Virus record (IMG/VR): IMGVR_UViG_3300005511_000089
Coordinates: 1-22,424 of that record
Reading direction: 5' to 3' (one strand)
Length of the DNA: 22,424 bases
From: a virus
In this document: in pieces, positions 6,193-13,226 of the stretch
Layout of the letters: the number at the start of each line of letters is the position of its first letter
Position numbering within the stretch: the stretch's first letter is position 1
Made by a program: the position numbers and the translations under genes
Notes under the pieces: model-generated
Told to the model about the DNA's origin: nothing
The model's input: only the letters and a program-made list of their open reading frames with translations
Database searches by the model: none

Positions 6193-8751
6193 TCAATCGC
6201 TCAAGAGTCCACGCTGCTCGGACTCGAGCCGCGCGAAGGCCGCGTAAACCGCGTCTTCGGCCGCCCGACGAACGTCGTTGGGGTTGCCGCCGTTGACTTG
6301 GACGGTGATCTGCGCCGTGTTGGTTCGGGACACCGTCGTGTTGTTCTCGGACGAACCGGCAACCGCCGCCGCGCCGTCCGCAGTCAAGCTGCGCAGCGTG
6401 TCGTTGGTCTCGATGCGGCCGGACATGCCGGGCACGAAAAGCTCGGGGCCGTTCTCGCCGACAAGGTACGGCTTGCCGAAGCTCACGGGGCCGCCCATGG
6501 CGCGCGCGCCAGCGATGGGCGCAGGGGCCGCGCCGCCCGCCGGGGCTGCCTTGCCGCCGCCGCTGCTAAAGATGCCCTTGATAGCGCTGCCCAGGGACAT
6601 CGCCTTGTCGATGGCCGCACCGAAGAAGCCAATCAGGCTCTGGATCGCCGAGATGACCTTCTGCACGCCCGCCGCAGCGACACCGCCAACGGTCTCGCCC
6701 CACTCGCGCCACTTCGATCCGGTCGCGTCGAGCGGACCGAGCAACTGCGAAAGCCAGTTGTAGACGGACGACAATCCATCGGCGAGCGCCTTCACGGCCG
6801 GGCCAGCCGGGCCAAGACCCGCCATGAAGCCCGCACCGAACCCGGCGAAGAACTCCTTGATGCCCGCCCAATTGTTGTAGACCCACACGCCAAGCGCCGT
6901 CAGAGCGACGACAAGCGCCGTGATGATCAATCCGACCGGGTTGGCGACCAGCGCGTACATGGCGAGGCCGATGGCCCGGAGCGCCGTGACAGGGAAGAGC
7001 AGGATCGAGCGCCCCAAGGCGAGCAGAGAGCCGCCGAGAGCCGACAGCGTCGCCCCTGCCCCAAGAGCGGTCAGCATTCGGAAGCCCACCGCCATCGCCG
7101 CCAGACGGCCTACAGCGGCTGCCCCGACGCCAGCGATCACACCGGCGAGCATACGGAACGGCAACAGCATGCCGAGCACGGCGAAGTTCATGCCGCGCAT
7201 CGCGAGCAGAGCTACGCGGCCGAGCGCGCCCAGGACGAACAGCAGCGGACCGGCTGCGGCAGCCGCAGCGGCGAAGTAGACGCCGGTCTTCAACAGCGCC
7301 GGGCTGGTAGCCGACAACGTTTGCAGGGTGTCCGCGATCTTCGTGAAGGCGTTGGCGATGTCGTTGCCAACCGTCTCCACAATCGTGTTGCGGAACTTCT
7401 CCCAGGCAGCGCCGAGCTTGAGCAGGACCGCAGGCAAGCCTTGGTTGGCGATCTTGTATTGCTTCTGCGAATAGCCTTCCGACTTCTCTTCGACCTCTTT
7501 GATCATCGCGGGCAGATCGGCCCGCAGCAACGCCATGTAACGCGAGATATGGCGGGCTTCGAGGATCTGTGCGATGTCGCCCGTCGTCGCCGTTCCGTCG
7601 TCCAATTTCTTCTTCAGGTCGGTGAAGAACTTGGTGACATCGACCTTCGAGCCCGCAGCGGTCACGGCATCGTTCACCGACTCCGCGATCTTGTCGCTAT
7701 CGACCGCCGACGAACTTCCGATGGCACCTTGCACGGCCTTCGTGATCGCGGCCGACAACCCGGCGTGATCGCCCTTGTGGTTCTTGATTGCGCTCGCGAT
7801 CTGGCCCTTCACGCTGCTCGCGTCGATGCCGTCACCCTTCAGGTTCTCAAGCACCGTGTCGGCAGTGACAGGGCGCGCCTGGGTGTAATCGGACAGGTTC
7901 ATGCCGATCCGGCTCAGCGCCTTCATGCCGCCCTTCGGCATCTTGACGAGACGCACGATTGCCGAGCGCAGCGCGACGCCCGCTTCGGAGCCGAGCACAC
8001 CGGCCTTAGCGAACGCCATGACCGTCGCGGTGACGGCGTCGAGCGAGTTGCCGGTCGTCGAGGCGATGCCGCCTGCGTACTTGAACGACTCCGAGATGTC
8101 CTTCATGGACGCGACCGTTGACACGGCGGCGTAGACCATGCGGTCAGTAACGGTCGCCGAAGACTGCATCGCCTGCTCATAGGTCTTCATGGGCATGCGG
8201 AATTGGGTGATGGTCTTGCTCAGCGACGCGCCGACATCGGCAGGCGTCATGTCGCCCGCCAGTGCGGACGCAGCCAAGACCTGTTCGAGCGCGCCCTTGG
8301 CCTGCTCGAACGTGAAGCCCGCCTTCAGAAGCTCGGTCGCCGACTTCATGATGCCGGTCGCACCGCCAGCGTCATACCGGCCTGCCAAGTCCTGCGCCAT
8401 CTTCGAAAGCTCGACGCGCTGCTCTTTCGTCGCTTCGCCCAACGCCTCGACCATGTTGCCAGCCTTGGCGAACTCGGCGGCATCCTTGATCATGCTCGCG
8501 CCGAACCACGCGGCGGGCGCGGTCACGCCAAGCGTGGCGTTGCGGCCATGGCGCTGCATCGCGGCCATGCGCTTCGAAGTGTTGGCGAGATGTTGGTTCA
8601 CGGCCGCGAACGGCGCGTTCATTTTCGCAGCCATGCCAGCGAGCGAAGCGCCCAGGCTATTGACCTGGGTCTTCGCTGCGTTGACTGCGGCGTTGAGGCT
8701 GGGACTGACCTTGCCCCCGATATTGACGAATACGGAGAAGCCGGTCGCCAT
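6193..8751 (-). CDS. T: tail tape measure protein (P2 gpT-like)
   Basis: At 852 aa this is close to the P2 gpT length (815). The N-terminal third is helical with tape-measure signatures (residues 1-75; then ATEL, TPADVGASLSKTITQF and a phage TMP domain with AAVSTVASMKDISESFKYAG). A long hydrophobic, Ala/Gly-rich region lies at about 484-634 with several possible membrane segments. The C-terminus carries GGPVSFGKPYLVGENGPELF, typical of tail tape measures. It sets tail length and may enter the host membrane during DNA delivery. It starts at ATG 8751, one base after the E' stop, the arrangement expected after a frameshifted chaperone pair. Confidence 0.95.
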   Translation of the reverse strand: MATGFSVFVNIGGKVSPSLNAAVNAAKTQVNSLGASLAGMAAKMNAPFAAVNQHLANTSKRMAAMQRHGRNATLGVTAPAAWFGASMIKDAAEFAKAGNMVEALGEATKEQRVELSKMAQDLAGRYDAGGATGIMKSATELLKAGFTFEQAKGALEQVLAASALAGDMTPADVGASLSKTITQFRMPMKTYEQAMQSSATVTDRMVYAAVSTVASMKDISESFKYAGGIASTTGNSLDAVTATVMAFAKAGVLGSEAGVALRSAIVRLVKMPKGGMKALSRIGMNLSDYTQARPVTADTVLENLKGDGIDASSVKGQIASAIKNHKGDHAGLSAAITKAVQGAIGSSSAVDSDKIAESVNDAVTAAGSKVDVTKFFTDLKKKLDDGTATTGDIAQILEARHISRYMALLRADLPAMIKEVEEKSEGYSQKQYKIANQGLPAVLLKLGAAWEKFRNTIVETVGNDIANAFTKIADTLQTLSATSPALLKTGVYFAAAAAAAGPLLFVLGALGRVALLAMRGMNFAVLGMLLPFRMLAGVIAGVGAAAVGRLAAMAVGFRMLTALGAGATLSALGGSLLALGRSILLFPVTALRAIGLAMYALVANPVGLIITALVVALTALGVWVYNNWAGIKEFFAGFGAGFMAGLGPAGPAVKALADGLSSVYNWLSQLLGPLDATGSKWREWGETVGGVAAAGVQKVISAIQSLIGFFGAAIDKAMSLGSAIKGIFSSGGGKAAPAGGAAPAPIAGARAMGGPVSFGKPYLVGENGPELFVPGMSGRIETNDTLRSLTADGAAAVAGSSENNTTVSRTNTAQITVQVNGGNPNDVRRAAEDAVYAAFARLESEQRGLLSD

Positions 8752-8752
8752 C

Positions 8753-9195
8753 TTACTTTGCCTTCATCGCCTTGTTGATTTCGGCCTGTAGCTTCGTTGC
8801 GTCTTCAAGCCAGCCGTAGAAGTCGTCGAGGGACATTTCCTCGACTTCCGAGATCGAGAAGCCGCCTTTGGTCAGCCGGATCAGCGTCAGAATCCCCTTG
8901 CGGAGATCGCTTAGCTCGACTGACCCCCACGAAAAGCATCGAGTTGCGTGCTCAGCTTCATCGCGTCGATTTCGTCGAGCTCTGCGATCACGTCCGGCGA
9001 GACGTTGCACAGGTCAGCCAGAAGCAGGATGCCCTTGTCGGCGTCGTGGCCCTTGAACTTCGCGGCCTTCAGCGAGTCCTTCGTCTTCGGACGGCGCATC
9101 GTCAGCGCCTTGTAGTTCTTGCCATCGACATCGAACGGGAAGTCGAGCGTGATTTCCGCCGACAGCCGCATGTCCTTCTTCACTTCGTCAGTCAC
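8753..9195 (-). CDS. E': tail assembly chaperone E-E' fusion by -1 frameshift
   Basis: The 3' frame is open from about 9010 to 8753 and lies -1 relative to the E frame. It has no convincing start of its own. Its specific part reads SWGSVELSDLRKGIL, then MSLDDFYGWLEDATKLQAEINK, like the C-terminal parts of P2 E' and related products. Read through a -1 shift the product is 147 aa, against 142 for P2 E+E'. Candidate slip positions are the TTTT at 8932-8935 and the GGGGG at 8924-8928; neither forms a perfect X-XXY-YYZ heptamer. The fusion would act with E on the tape measure during tail assembly. That it exists is strongly supported by position; the exact slip site is not. Confidence 0.82.
8911..9195 (-). 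CDS. E: tail assembly chaperone E (P2 gpE-like)
   Basis: The 94-aa product (91 in P2) starts at GTG 9195, after an in-frame TAG and with GGGAGA about eight bases upstream. It has the small chaperone pattern: ITLDFPFDVDGKNYKALTMRRPKTKD, a GILLLADLCNVSPDVIAELD-like helix and a short tail ending at TAA 8911. It lies between tube and tape measure genes, where such chaperones always sit in P2-like tails, and overlaps the E' frame. It is made in excess over the E-E' fusion in relatives. A 63-base gap with a stem-loop separates it from the tube gene. Confidence 0.88.
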   Translation of the reverse strand: MTDEVKKDMRLSAEITLDFPFDVDGKNYKALTMRRPKTKDSLKAAKFKGHDADKGILLLADLCNVSPDVIAELDEIDAMKLSTQLDAFRGGQSS

Positions 9196-9219
9196 AGTCT
9201 AGTTCTCCCGCTTGGTTGT

Positions 9220-9246
9220 GGCCGACCCGCCGTAGCGAGGTCGGCC
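9220..9246 (-). promoter_or_regulatory. stem-loop between tube and chaperone genes
   Basis: GGCCGACC (9220-9227) and GGTCGGCC (9239-9246) form a perfect eight-base GC-rich stem with an eleven-base loop. It lies after the tail tube stop and 24 bases before the GTG of gene E. No U-run follows on the minus strand, so a canonical intrinsic terminator is unlikely. It could reduce read-through or protect the tube mRNA 3' end, which would fit the high copy number of tube versus chaperone. Confidence 0.6.
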
Positions 9247-9258
9247 GTTGGTGGTTGA

Positions 9259-9762
9259 TTACATGCCCATCGCAGTGCGGATCGAGGCAAGCTGATCCAC
9301 GCCGTTGACGATGCGGATCATGTTGTCGATGTCGATCTCGACGACGACGGTGTCCTGAATCTGAATCTTCAGATACCGGATGGACATCTCGGCTTCGTTC
9401 TGCGTCAGGTCGCCTGCTTTCCAGGTGCCCAGCGTGTTCTTTTTGAAGCCGCCGTGCAGATCGACGGTCATCGGGACCGCAGTTTCGCCGTCACGCTGAA
9501 GCGCGCCGCGAAGCTGGATACGGGCGGCGTTGCCGTCCATGTTGCCCCAAAGGCCGAGAATCTGGTTGGCGTATTCGCCGAAGGTGAACTTGGCGGTCAG
9601 AGTCTCCAACCCCATGTCCAACTCGACATTGCCGTCCATACCGCCGCCGCGATATTCTTCGGTCTTCACCGAAAGCTCGGGCAGTTCGACTTCGGAAATG
9701 CGTCCGGCATAGCCGACGCCGTTCACGAAGCTGTTGAAGTTGCGAAGTACGCGCGGGATCAT
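9259..9762 (-). CDS. FII: tail tube protein (P2 FII-like)
   Basis: The 167-aa protein fits the major tail tube family of P2 FII (172 aa). It opens with MIPRVLRNFNSFVNGVGYAG and has the characteristic ELPELSVKTEEYRGGGMDG, LTAKFTFGEY and a C-terminal segment with RYLKIQIQD and EIDIDNMIRIVNG. It polymerises as stacked hexamers inside the sheath to make the DNA channel. It starts at ATG 9762 twelve bases after the sheath stop, with GGGGA in between, and is followed by a stem-loop gap. The order FI-FII-E is that of P2. Confidence 0.95.
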   Translation of the reverse strand: MIPRVLRNFNSFVNGVGYAGRISEVELPELSVKTEEYRGGGMDGNVELDMGLETLTAKFTFGEYANQILGLWGNMDGNAARIQLRGALQRDGETAVPMTVDLHGGFKKNTLGTWKAGDLTQNEAEMSIRYLKIQIQDTVVVEIDIDNMIRIVNGVDQLASIRTAMGM

Positions 9763-9774
9763 CTTTCGTCCCCG

Positions 9775-11184
9775 TTATGCGAAGAGGTTGCGGATGTAGT
9801 CCGAGACGAGATGCGACCGGAAGGTCACACGTTCGGCCGGGTACGGCGGGGTGAAGTCATACGAGAACGTCACATGACCCTGCGAGATGTCGGCTTCGGT
9901 GTTGAACTCGGGATCGACCCAGCAGTCACCACCGAGGATCGCACCGCGCACGCGAAGCTGGCGCATGTACGCCTTCACCGACGCGGTCACGTCCTCGAAA
10001 TACTGCTTGGTGATCGAGCGATCCACCGCCCAGCGATGGGCCTTCGCGATGGAGATGTCGATCATATCGCCGGTACGCGAGACGGACAGGAAGGCGAACT
10101 TCGGATCGGCCGAGCAGGTGCGGTTGCCCCACAGATACCAACCTTCGTCGCGGATGAACGTCGCGATCTCATTCTCGTTGAGAATGTTCGCGCGGCTGTT
10201 CTTGTCTCCGTAGGCGTAGTCGATGGGACGGCCGAGGCCGCCGATGCCATAGACTTCCTTGTTCGACGGCGACTCCCAAAAGCCCTTCTCGTTGTCCACG
10301 CGCGAGATCAGGCCAGCCACTCGGGCCGACGACCGTTCGAGCGAGTACGTGTTGGACTTCACCGACCAGCCGGACACGGTCGGATCGACGATGAAGACGC
10401 GGCGCGTGCCGTGGTCCTGACGATAGGCGAACGCAGCGGCATCGGTGGTCGAGGGACCATCGGCGATGATGTGCGCCTTGAAGCCATCGGCCAGCGACTT
10501 CAGTTCGTTGACGACCGGGTTCGCCGAAGCGCCGATCTGGATCGTGATGGTCGCGCCGGTGCCGTCGCCGTCGATGGTCGCGGTCAACGGCGAGACGATG
10601 CCGTAGCCGAGCGAGTCGAACTCAAGGCCGGTGATCTTGCCGCCGGTGATGATCGGCTTCGCAGTCGGAAGCACTGCGCCCGCACCGCCGCCGGTGAAGG
10701 CCACGGTCGCCTGGGTGTAGCCGGCGCCCTGCGCCGTGACCGTGTGACCGGAGACGCCGAGCGGACGCTGATGCGTGAAGCCGGGGGCGATCAGGATCAT
10801 CGGGGACACGCCGCACTCGGCTTCAGCCGCGCGGAAACAGTGAATGCCGGTGAACGCGCCGGTGTCGGCATCGACGCCGCCGATGATCTTCGAAAGCTGT
10901 TCGTTCTCGTCTTCGTCGGCCTCAACGCGGACCACGACGATGAGCGCACCGCCCTGATCGTAAATCGAGTCGATGGCCTGCGGCAGCGTGCCGGTCGCGC
11001 CGATCATGGCGGCAGCCTGACGACGGTTGACGAGCACGGGGGTGTCGAGCGGGAACGCCACTTCATTCGCGGCGGGAGCGGTGCCGATCAATCCAATGAC
11101 GGACGAACGGACGGTCTGGATCGGCCGGGGGCCGCTATCAACGACGACAGTCTCGACGCCGTGAAGGAAATCGGTAAGGGACAT
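9775..11184 (-). CDS. FI: contractile tail sheath protein (P2 FI-like) with inserted repeat domain
   Basis: The 469-aa protein is a P2 FI-type sheath (396 aa in P2). Start ATG 11184 has GAGAG upstream; a TTG at 11196 is rejected. The N-terminal FLHGVETVVVDSGPRPIQTVRSSVIGLIGTAP, the stretch LIAPGFTH, and the C-terminal EADISQGHVTFSYDFTPPYPAERVTF are family hallmarks. Residues about 141-221 interrupt the sheath domain: QGAGYTQATVAFTGGGAGA, then GLEFDSLGYGIVSPLTATIDGDGTGAT, which look like two copies of a GxGY...GTGAT beta repeat. This accounts for the excess over P2. The insert probably projects from the sheath surface. The gene follows the fibre block where P2 also has FI. Confidence 0.95.
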   Translation of the reverse strand: MSLTDFLHGVETVVVDSGPRPIQTVRSSVIGLIGTAPAANEVAFPLDTPVLVNRRQAAAMIGATGTLPQAIDSIYDQGGALIVVVRVEADEDENEQLSKIIGGVDADTGAFTGIHCFRAAEAECGVSPMILIAPGFTHQRPLGVSGHTVTAQGAGYTQATVAFTGGGAGAVLPTAKPIITGGKITGLEFDSLGYGIVSPLTATIDGDGTGATITIQIGASANPVVNELKSLADGFKAHIIADGPSTTDAAAFAYRQDHGTRRVFIVDPTVSGWSVKSNTYSLERSSARVAGLISRVDNEKGFWESPSNKEVYGIGGLGRPIDYAYGDKNSRANILNENEIATFIRDEGWYLWGNRTCSADPKFAFLSVSRTGDMIDISIAKAHRWAVDRSITKQYFEDVTASVKAYMRQLRVRGAILGGDCWVDPEFNTEADISQGHVTFSYDFTPPYPAERVTFRSHLVSDYIRNLFA

Positions 11185-11191
11185 CTGTTCT

Positions 11192-11216
11192 CTCAATCCT
11201 CAGTATTGGGATTGAG
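11192..11216 (-). promoter_or_regulatory. stem-loop just upstream of the sheath start
   Basis: CTCAATCC (11192-11199) and GGATTGAG (11209-11216) are perfect complements with a nine-base loop. On the minus strand the stem ends seven bases before ATG 11184, and its 3' arm includes the GAG of the ribosome binding site. The 82-base gap also is the largest in the window. It could control sheath translation or be part of a late promoter/processing site; no clear -35/-10 pair was seen. Confidence 0.5.
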
Positions 11217-11266
11217 CGTACCCTAGCGATCACCCTGCCGGGCGTCGGGACCGTTTCAGTATCCCT

Positions 11267-11740
11267 TCAGAGCGTCATCGCGAGCAGGAAGAGAGCCTTC
11301 AAATCATCAGGGCTCTTGTTCAGTTGCTCGGCTGCGCCGACAACGAACGGATGCGTGCTTTCGAACTCAGAGGTCCATTGCCAGCTATCTTGCACGTCGC
11401 GATCTTGCGACGCGACATACTCTTCGATGTCGTCGCGAAGCCCCATAGCATTCATTGCGAGCCGCAGTTGGCGCGCGCTCGCCTTCAGAACCGCGTCGCC
11501 CAGGTCGAGCACCATCTGCACCTTGCCGTCAACGCGCTCGACCGAATAACCGTTCAGCACCTTGTCGGCAGGCACCGGGAGGCGCGTGACCCGATAGAGG
11601 CCGACTGCCGCCAGTTCTTCGTCGGTCCAAAGCTCCGTGATCTGCCACGGATGCAGAACGTCATCGAACGCAATGGTCTGCCCCCATGCAAGCTCGACGA
11701 ACACGTTGGGGGACTTTTCGCTGACAAGGATCGTTTCCAT
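11267..11740 (-). CDS. putative tail-fibre assembly protein
   Basis: The 157-aa protein starts at ATG 11740, with GGAG six bases upstream; the TTG four codons earlier is less likely. The C-terminal half (LKASARQLRLAMNAMGLRDD, then DSWQWTSEFESTHPFVVGAAEQL and a final DLKALFLLA) matches the helical pattern found at the ends of small fibre-region proteins of many tailed phages. The N-terminal half has short beta-like stretches and WTDEELAAVGLYRV, a motif familiar from tail-fibre-associated proteins. It follows the glycine-rich adhesin gene directly, which suits a chaperone for fibre folding or attachment. The role is inferred from context and pattern. Confidence 0.65.
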   Translation of the reverse strand: METILVSEKSPNVFVELAWGQTIAFDDVLHPWQITELWTDEELAAVGLYRVTRLPVPADKVLNGYSVERVDGKVQMVLDLGDAVLKASARQLRLAMNAMGLRDDIEEYVASQDRDVQDSWQWTSEFESTHPFVVGAAEQLNKSPDDLKALFLLAMTL

Positions 11741-11742
11741 CT

Positions 11743-12306
11743 TTAGCTCCAAGTAAGTCTCGCCGAAGCGTTCGATCCGGCGTAGCCGCTAAGTGCGTTG
11801 TTGAACTGATAGTAACCACCGGCACCGCCGCTGTTGCACACAAGGGTGTAGGCAGAGCCAACAACCGGCGACCCGGCCTGCCCCCAAATCCACGTCTTCC
11901 TCACATAGCCGCCATTGCCGCCCTTACCGCCGACGTAGCTGTTCCAGTAGACCCAGGCACCACCGGCCGCGCCGCCGCCCGTGATGTTTTGGTCGCCTCC
12001 ACTGGCGGGACCGTCAGCACCGGGAGCACCGGCGGTCTCGCCGTCGCCGGGCGATCCACCTTGCCCGCCGTATGCGTAGATCACGCCTGATGGGGCCGAG
12101 AAGTAGCTAGTCCCGCCCGCCCCCGGAGCCGTGCCGCCGTTCGAAGCGCAGGCCGATCCGCCGCCAGCGCCCCAAATCTCCATCGTGATCGTGTTGTACT
12201 CAGGGATCACGGGGCTATAGGTGCCATAGCCCCAGCTTGCGCTACCGGGCGTCACCGGCGGCTTGAGCGATCCGATGCGGATGCGACGCAGGAAAGGGAG
12301 CAACAT
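11743..12306 (-). CDS. glycine-rich putative tail-fibre tip adhesin
   Basis: The start at ATG 12306 shares a base with the fibre stop (TAATG) and has GGAAG upstream, and so is preferred over GTG 12336. The 187-aa product has a basic, hydrophobic start (LLPFLRRIRIGSLK) followed by a region of about 130 residues dominated by glycine, in runs such as EIWGAGGGSA, GAGGTS, GGQGGSPGDG, GPASGGDQN, GGGAAGG and GGKGGNGGY. Aromatic residues are placed between. This resembles the glycine-rich receptor-binding domains of detachable adhesins such as the gp38 of T2-like phages, where polyglycine strands form a tip. It follows the fibre and precedes a chaperone-like gene. The adhesin role is inferred. Confidence 0.68.
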   Translation of the reverse strand: MLLPFLRRIRIGSLKPPVTPGSASWGYGTYSPVIPEYNTITMEIWGAGGGSACASNGGTAPGAGGTSYFSAPSGVIYAYGGQGGSPGDGETAGAPGADGPASGGDQNITGGGAAGGAWVYWNSYVGGKGGNGGYVRKTWIWGQAGSPVVGSAYTLVCNSGGAGGYYQFNNALSGYAGSNASARLTWS

Positions 12307-13220
12307 TAGCTGTTCTTCCAAGCTGCGCCGAGCCACTGAGCGTTATTGGCAGAGTAAACGCCCGTATAGACAAGAGCCCAGCCGTTCGCCCCCGTAGCGA
12401 CCGCCGGAACGATCCCGTTCGGAAAACGGACATTGCCGTTCCAACTGATCGAGCGACCGCCAGTTGCGTCCTGCACGAAGGTAACGTCGACTCCCTGCCC
12501 GTCTTTCGGGTTGAGGAAGTTTACCGTGACGTTGCCGGTCAAGATGACCCTGAACCGAACGCCCGTGGAGCAATCGATGTTGAGATTGCCAGAGCCGCTA
12601 TTTCCAAGGTCAACGAACCCCGCAGCCGCCCAAGCCTTATCGGTGGTGATGACGCCCTGCCCCGTGCCGGAGCGGAGGTCGGCGAGCACAACGCCATTGG
12701 CAATCGCAATGTTGCCGAGCCCCAGGTTGGCGCGCCCATTGGCCTGCGACGTGGCATCCAAACCCTGCGTTGCCGTATCAACGCGGAGACGCTTCGCCAG
12801 CGAGTCGAGGATCGCGTTGATCTGCGTCATGTCGGTAAGCTTCGCAGCGATCTCGACAAGCGTGTCATAGGCGGGATCGACGCCAGCCTTCAGGGCGTCG
12901 ATGGCCGAAGTGACGGCGTTCGAGATCGCGGTGGCATACTCCCCGGCCACGGTCGTGTGCAGTGCCGTGGTTGCCGACGTGATCATGTCCTTCACGCGCT
13001 TCACGACGGGCACAGCGTCGGTAGCCGTGCCTGCCGTGGCTTCAGCGGCCGTAGCGAGGCGCACGCCGCCGACCTCAGTCTCGGTCGCCGGGTCGATGCC
13101 CATCGCTTCCATGTCTTCGCTGATCGCCTGAATGGCGTCACGAATGCGTTGCGCGTCTTCACGCGCAACGTTGTCGGGATGCGGGAGCGGATAACCGCGC
13201 GTCGTGCTATCGTTCGGCAT
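12306..13220 (-). CDS. tail fibre protein with phage fibre repeats
   Basis: The 304-aa product carries fibre signatures: GGVRLATAAEATAGTATDAV (about 51-70), typical of Mu/P2-like fibre repeats, then coiled, alanine-rich segments, and the AKRLRVDTATQGL and RANLGLGNIA segments that recur in long tail fibres. The C-terminal 100 residues have a beta-rich fibre end (FLNPKDGQGVDVTFVQDATGG, WNGNVRFP, QWLGAAW). The N-terminal part would bind the baseplate, the C-terminus the next protein or the host. It starts at ATG 13220, six bases after the DUF4815 stop, and overlaps the adhesin start. It sits where P2 has H. Confidence 0.82.
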   Translation of the reverse strand: MPNDSTTRGYPLPHPDNVAREDAQRIRDAIQAISEDMEAMGIDPATETEVGGVRLATAAEATAGTATDAVPVVKRVKDMITSATTALHTTVAGEYATAISNAVTSAIDALKAGVDPAYDTLVEIAAKLTDMTQINAILDSLAKRLRVDTATQGLDATSQANGRANLGLGNIAIANGVVLADLRSGTGQGVITTDKAWAAAGFVDLGNSGSGNLNIDCSTGVRFRVILTGNVTVNFLNPKDGQGVDVTFVQDATGGRSISWNGNVRFPNGIVPAVATGANGWALVYTGVYSANNAQWLGAAWKNS

Positions 13221-13226
13221 GGCCTA

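Noticed and set aside
6139-8121. Long plus-strand open frame opposite the tape measure gene (660 codons)
   Set aside because: It is Arg/His/Gln-rich with low complexity and without a recognisable motif; the tape measure on the other strand explains the lack of stops.
8939-9010. Independent start for E'
   Set aside because: The Arg-rich stretch at the start is a shadow of E, and P2-like relatives make E' only by frameshift.
9454-11226. Long plus-strand open frame opposite tube and sheath genes (590 codons)
   Set aside because: It crosses the boundary between two well-supported minus-strand genes and shows Arg/Asp/Gly bias typical of a shadow frame.
11217-11266. Promoter upstream of the sheath gene
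   Set aside because: No convincing -35/-10 pair or phage-type late consensus could be read on the minus strand; left as a possibility in the findings.
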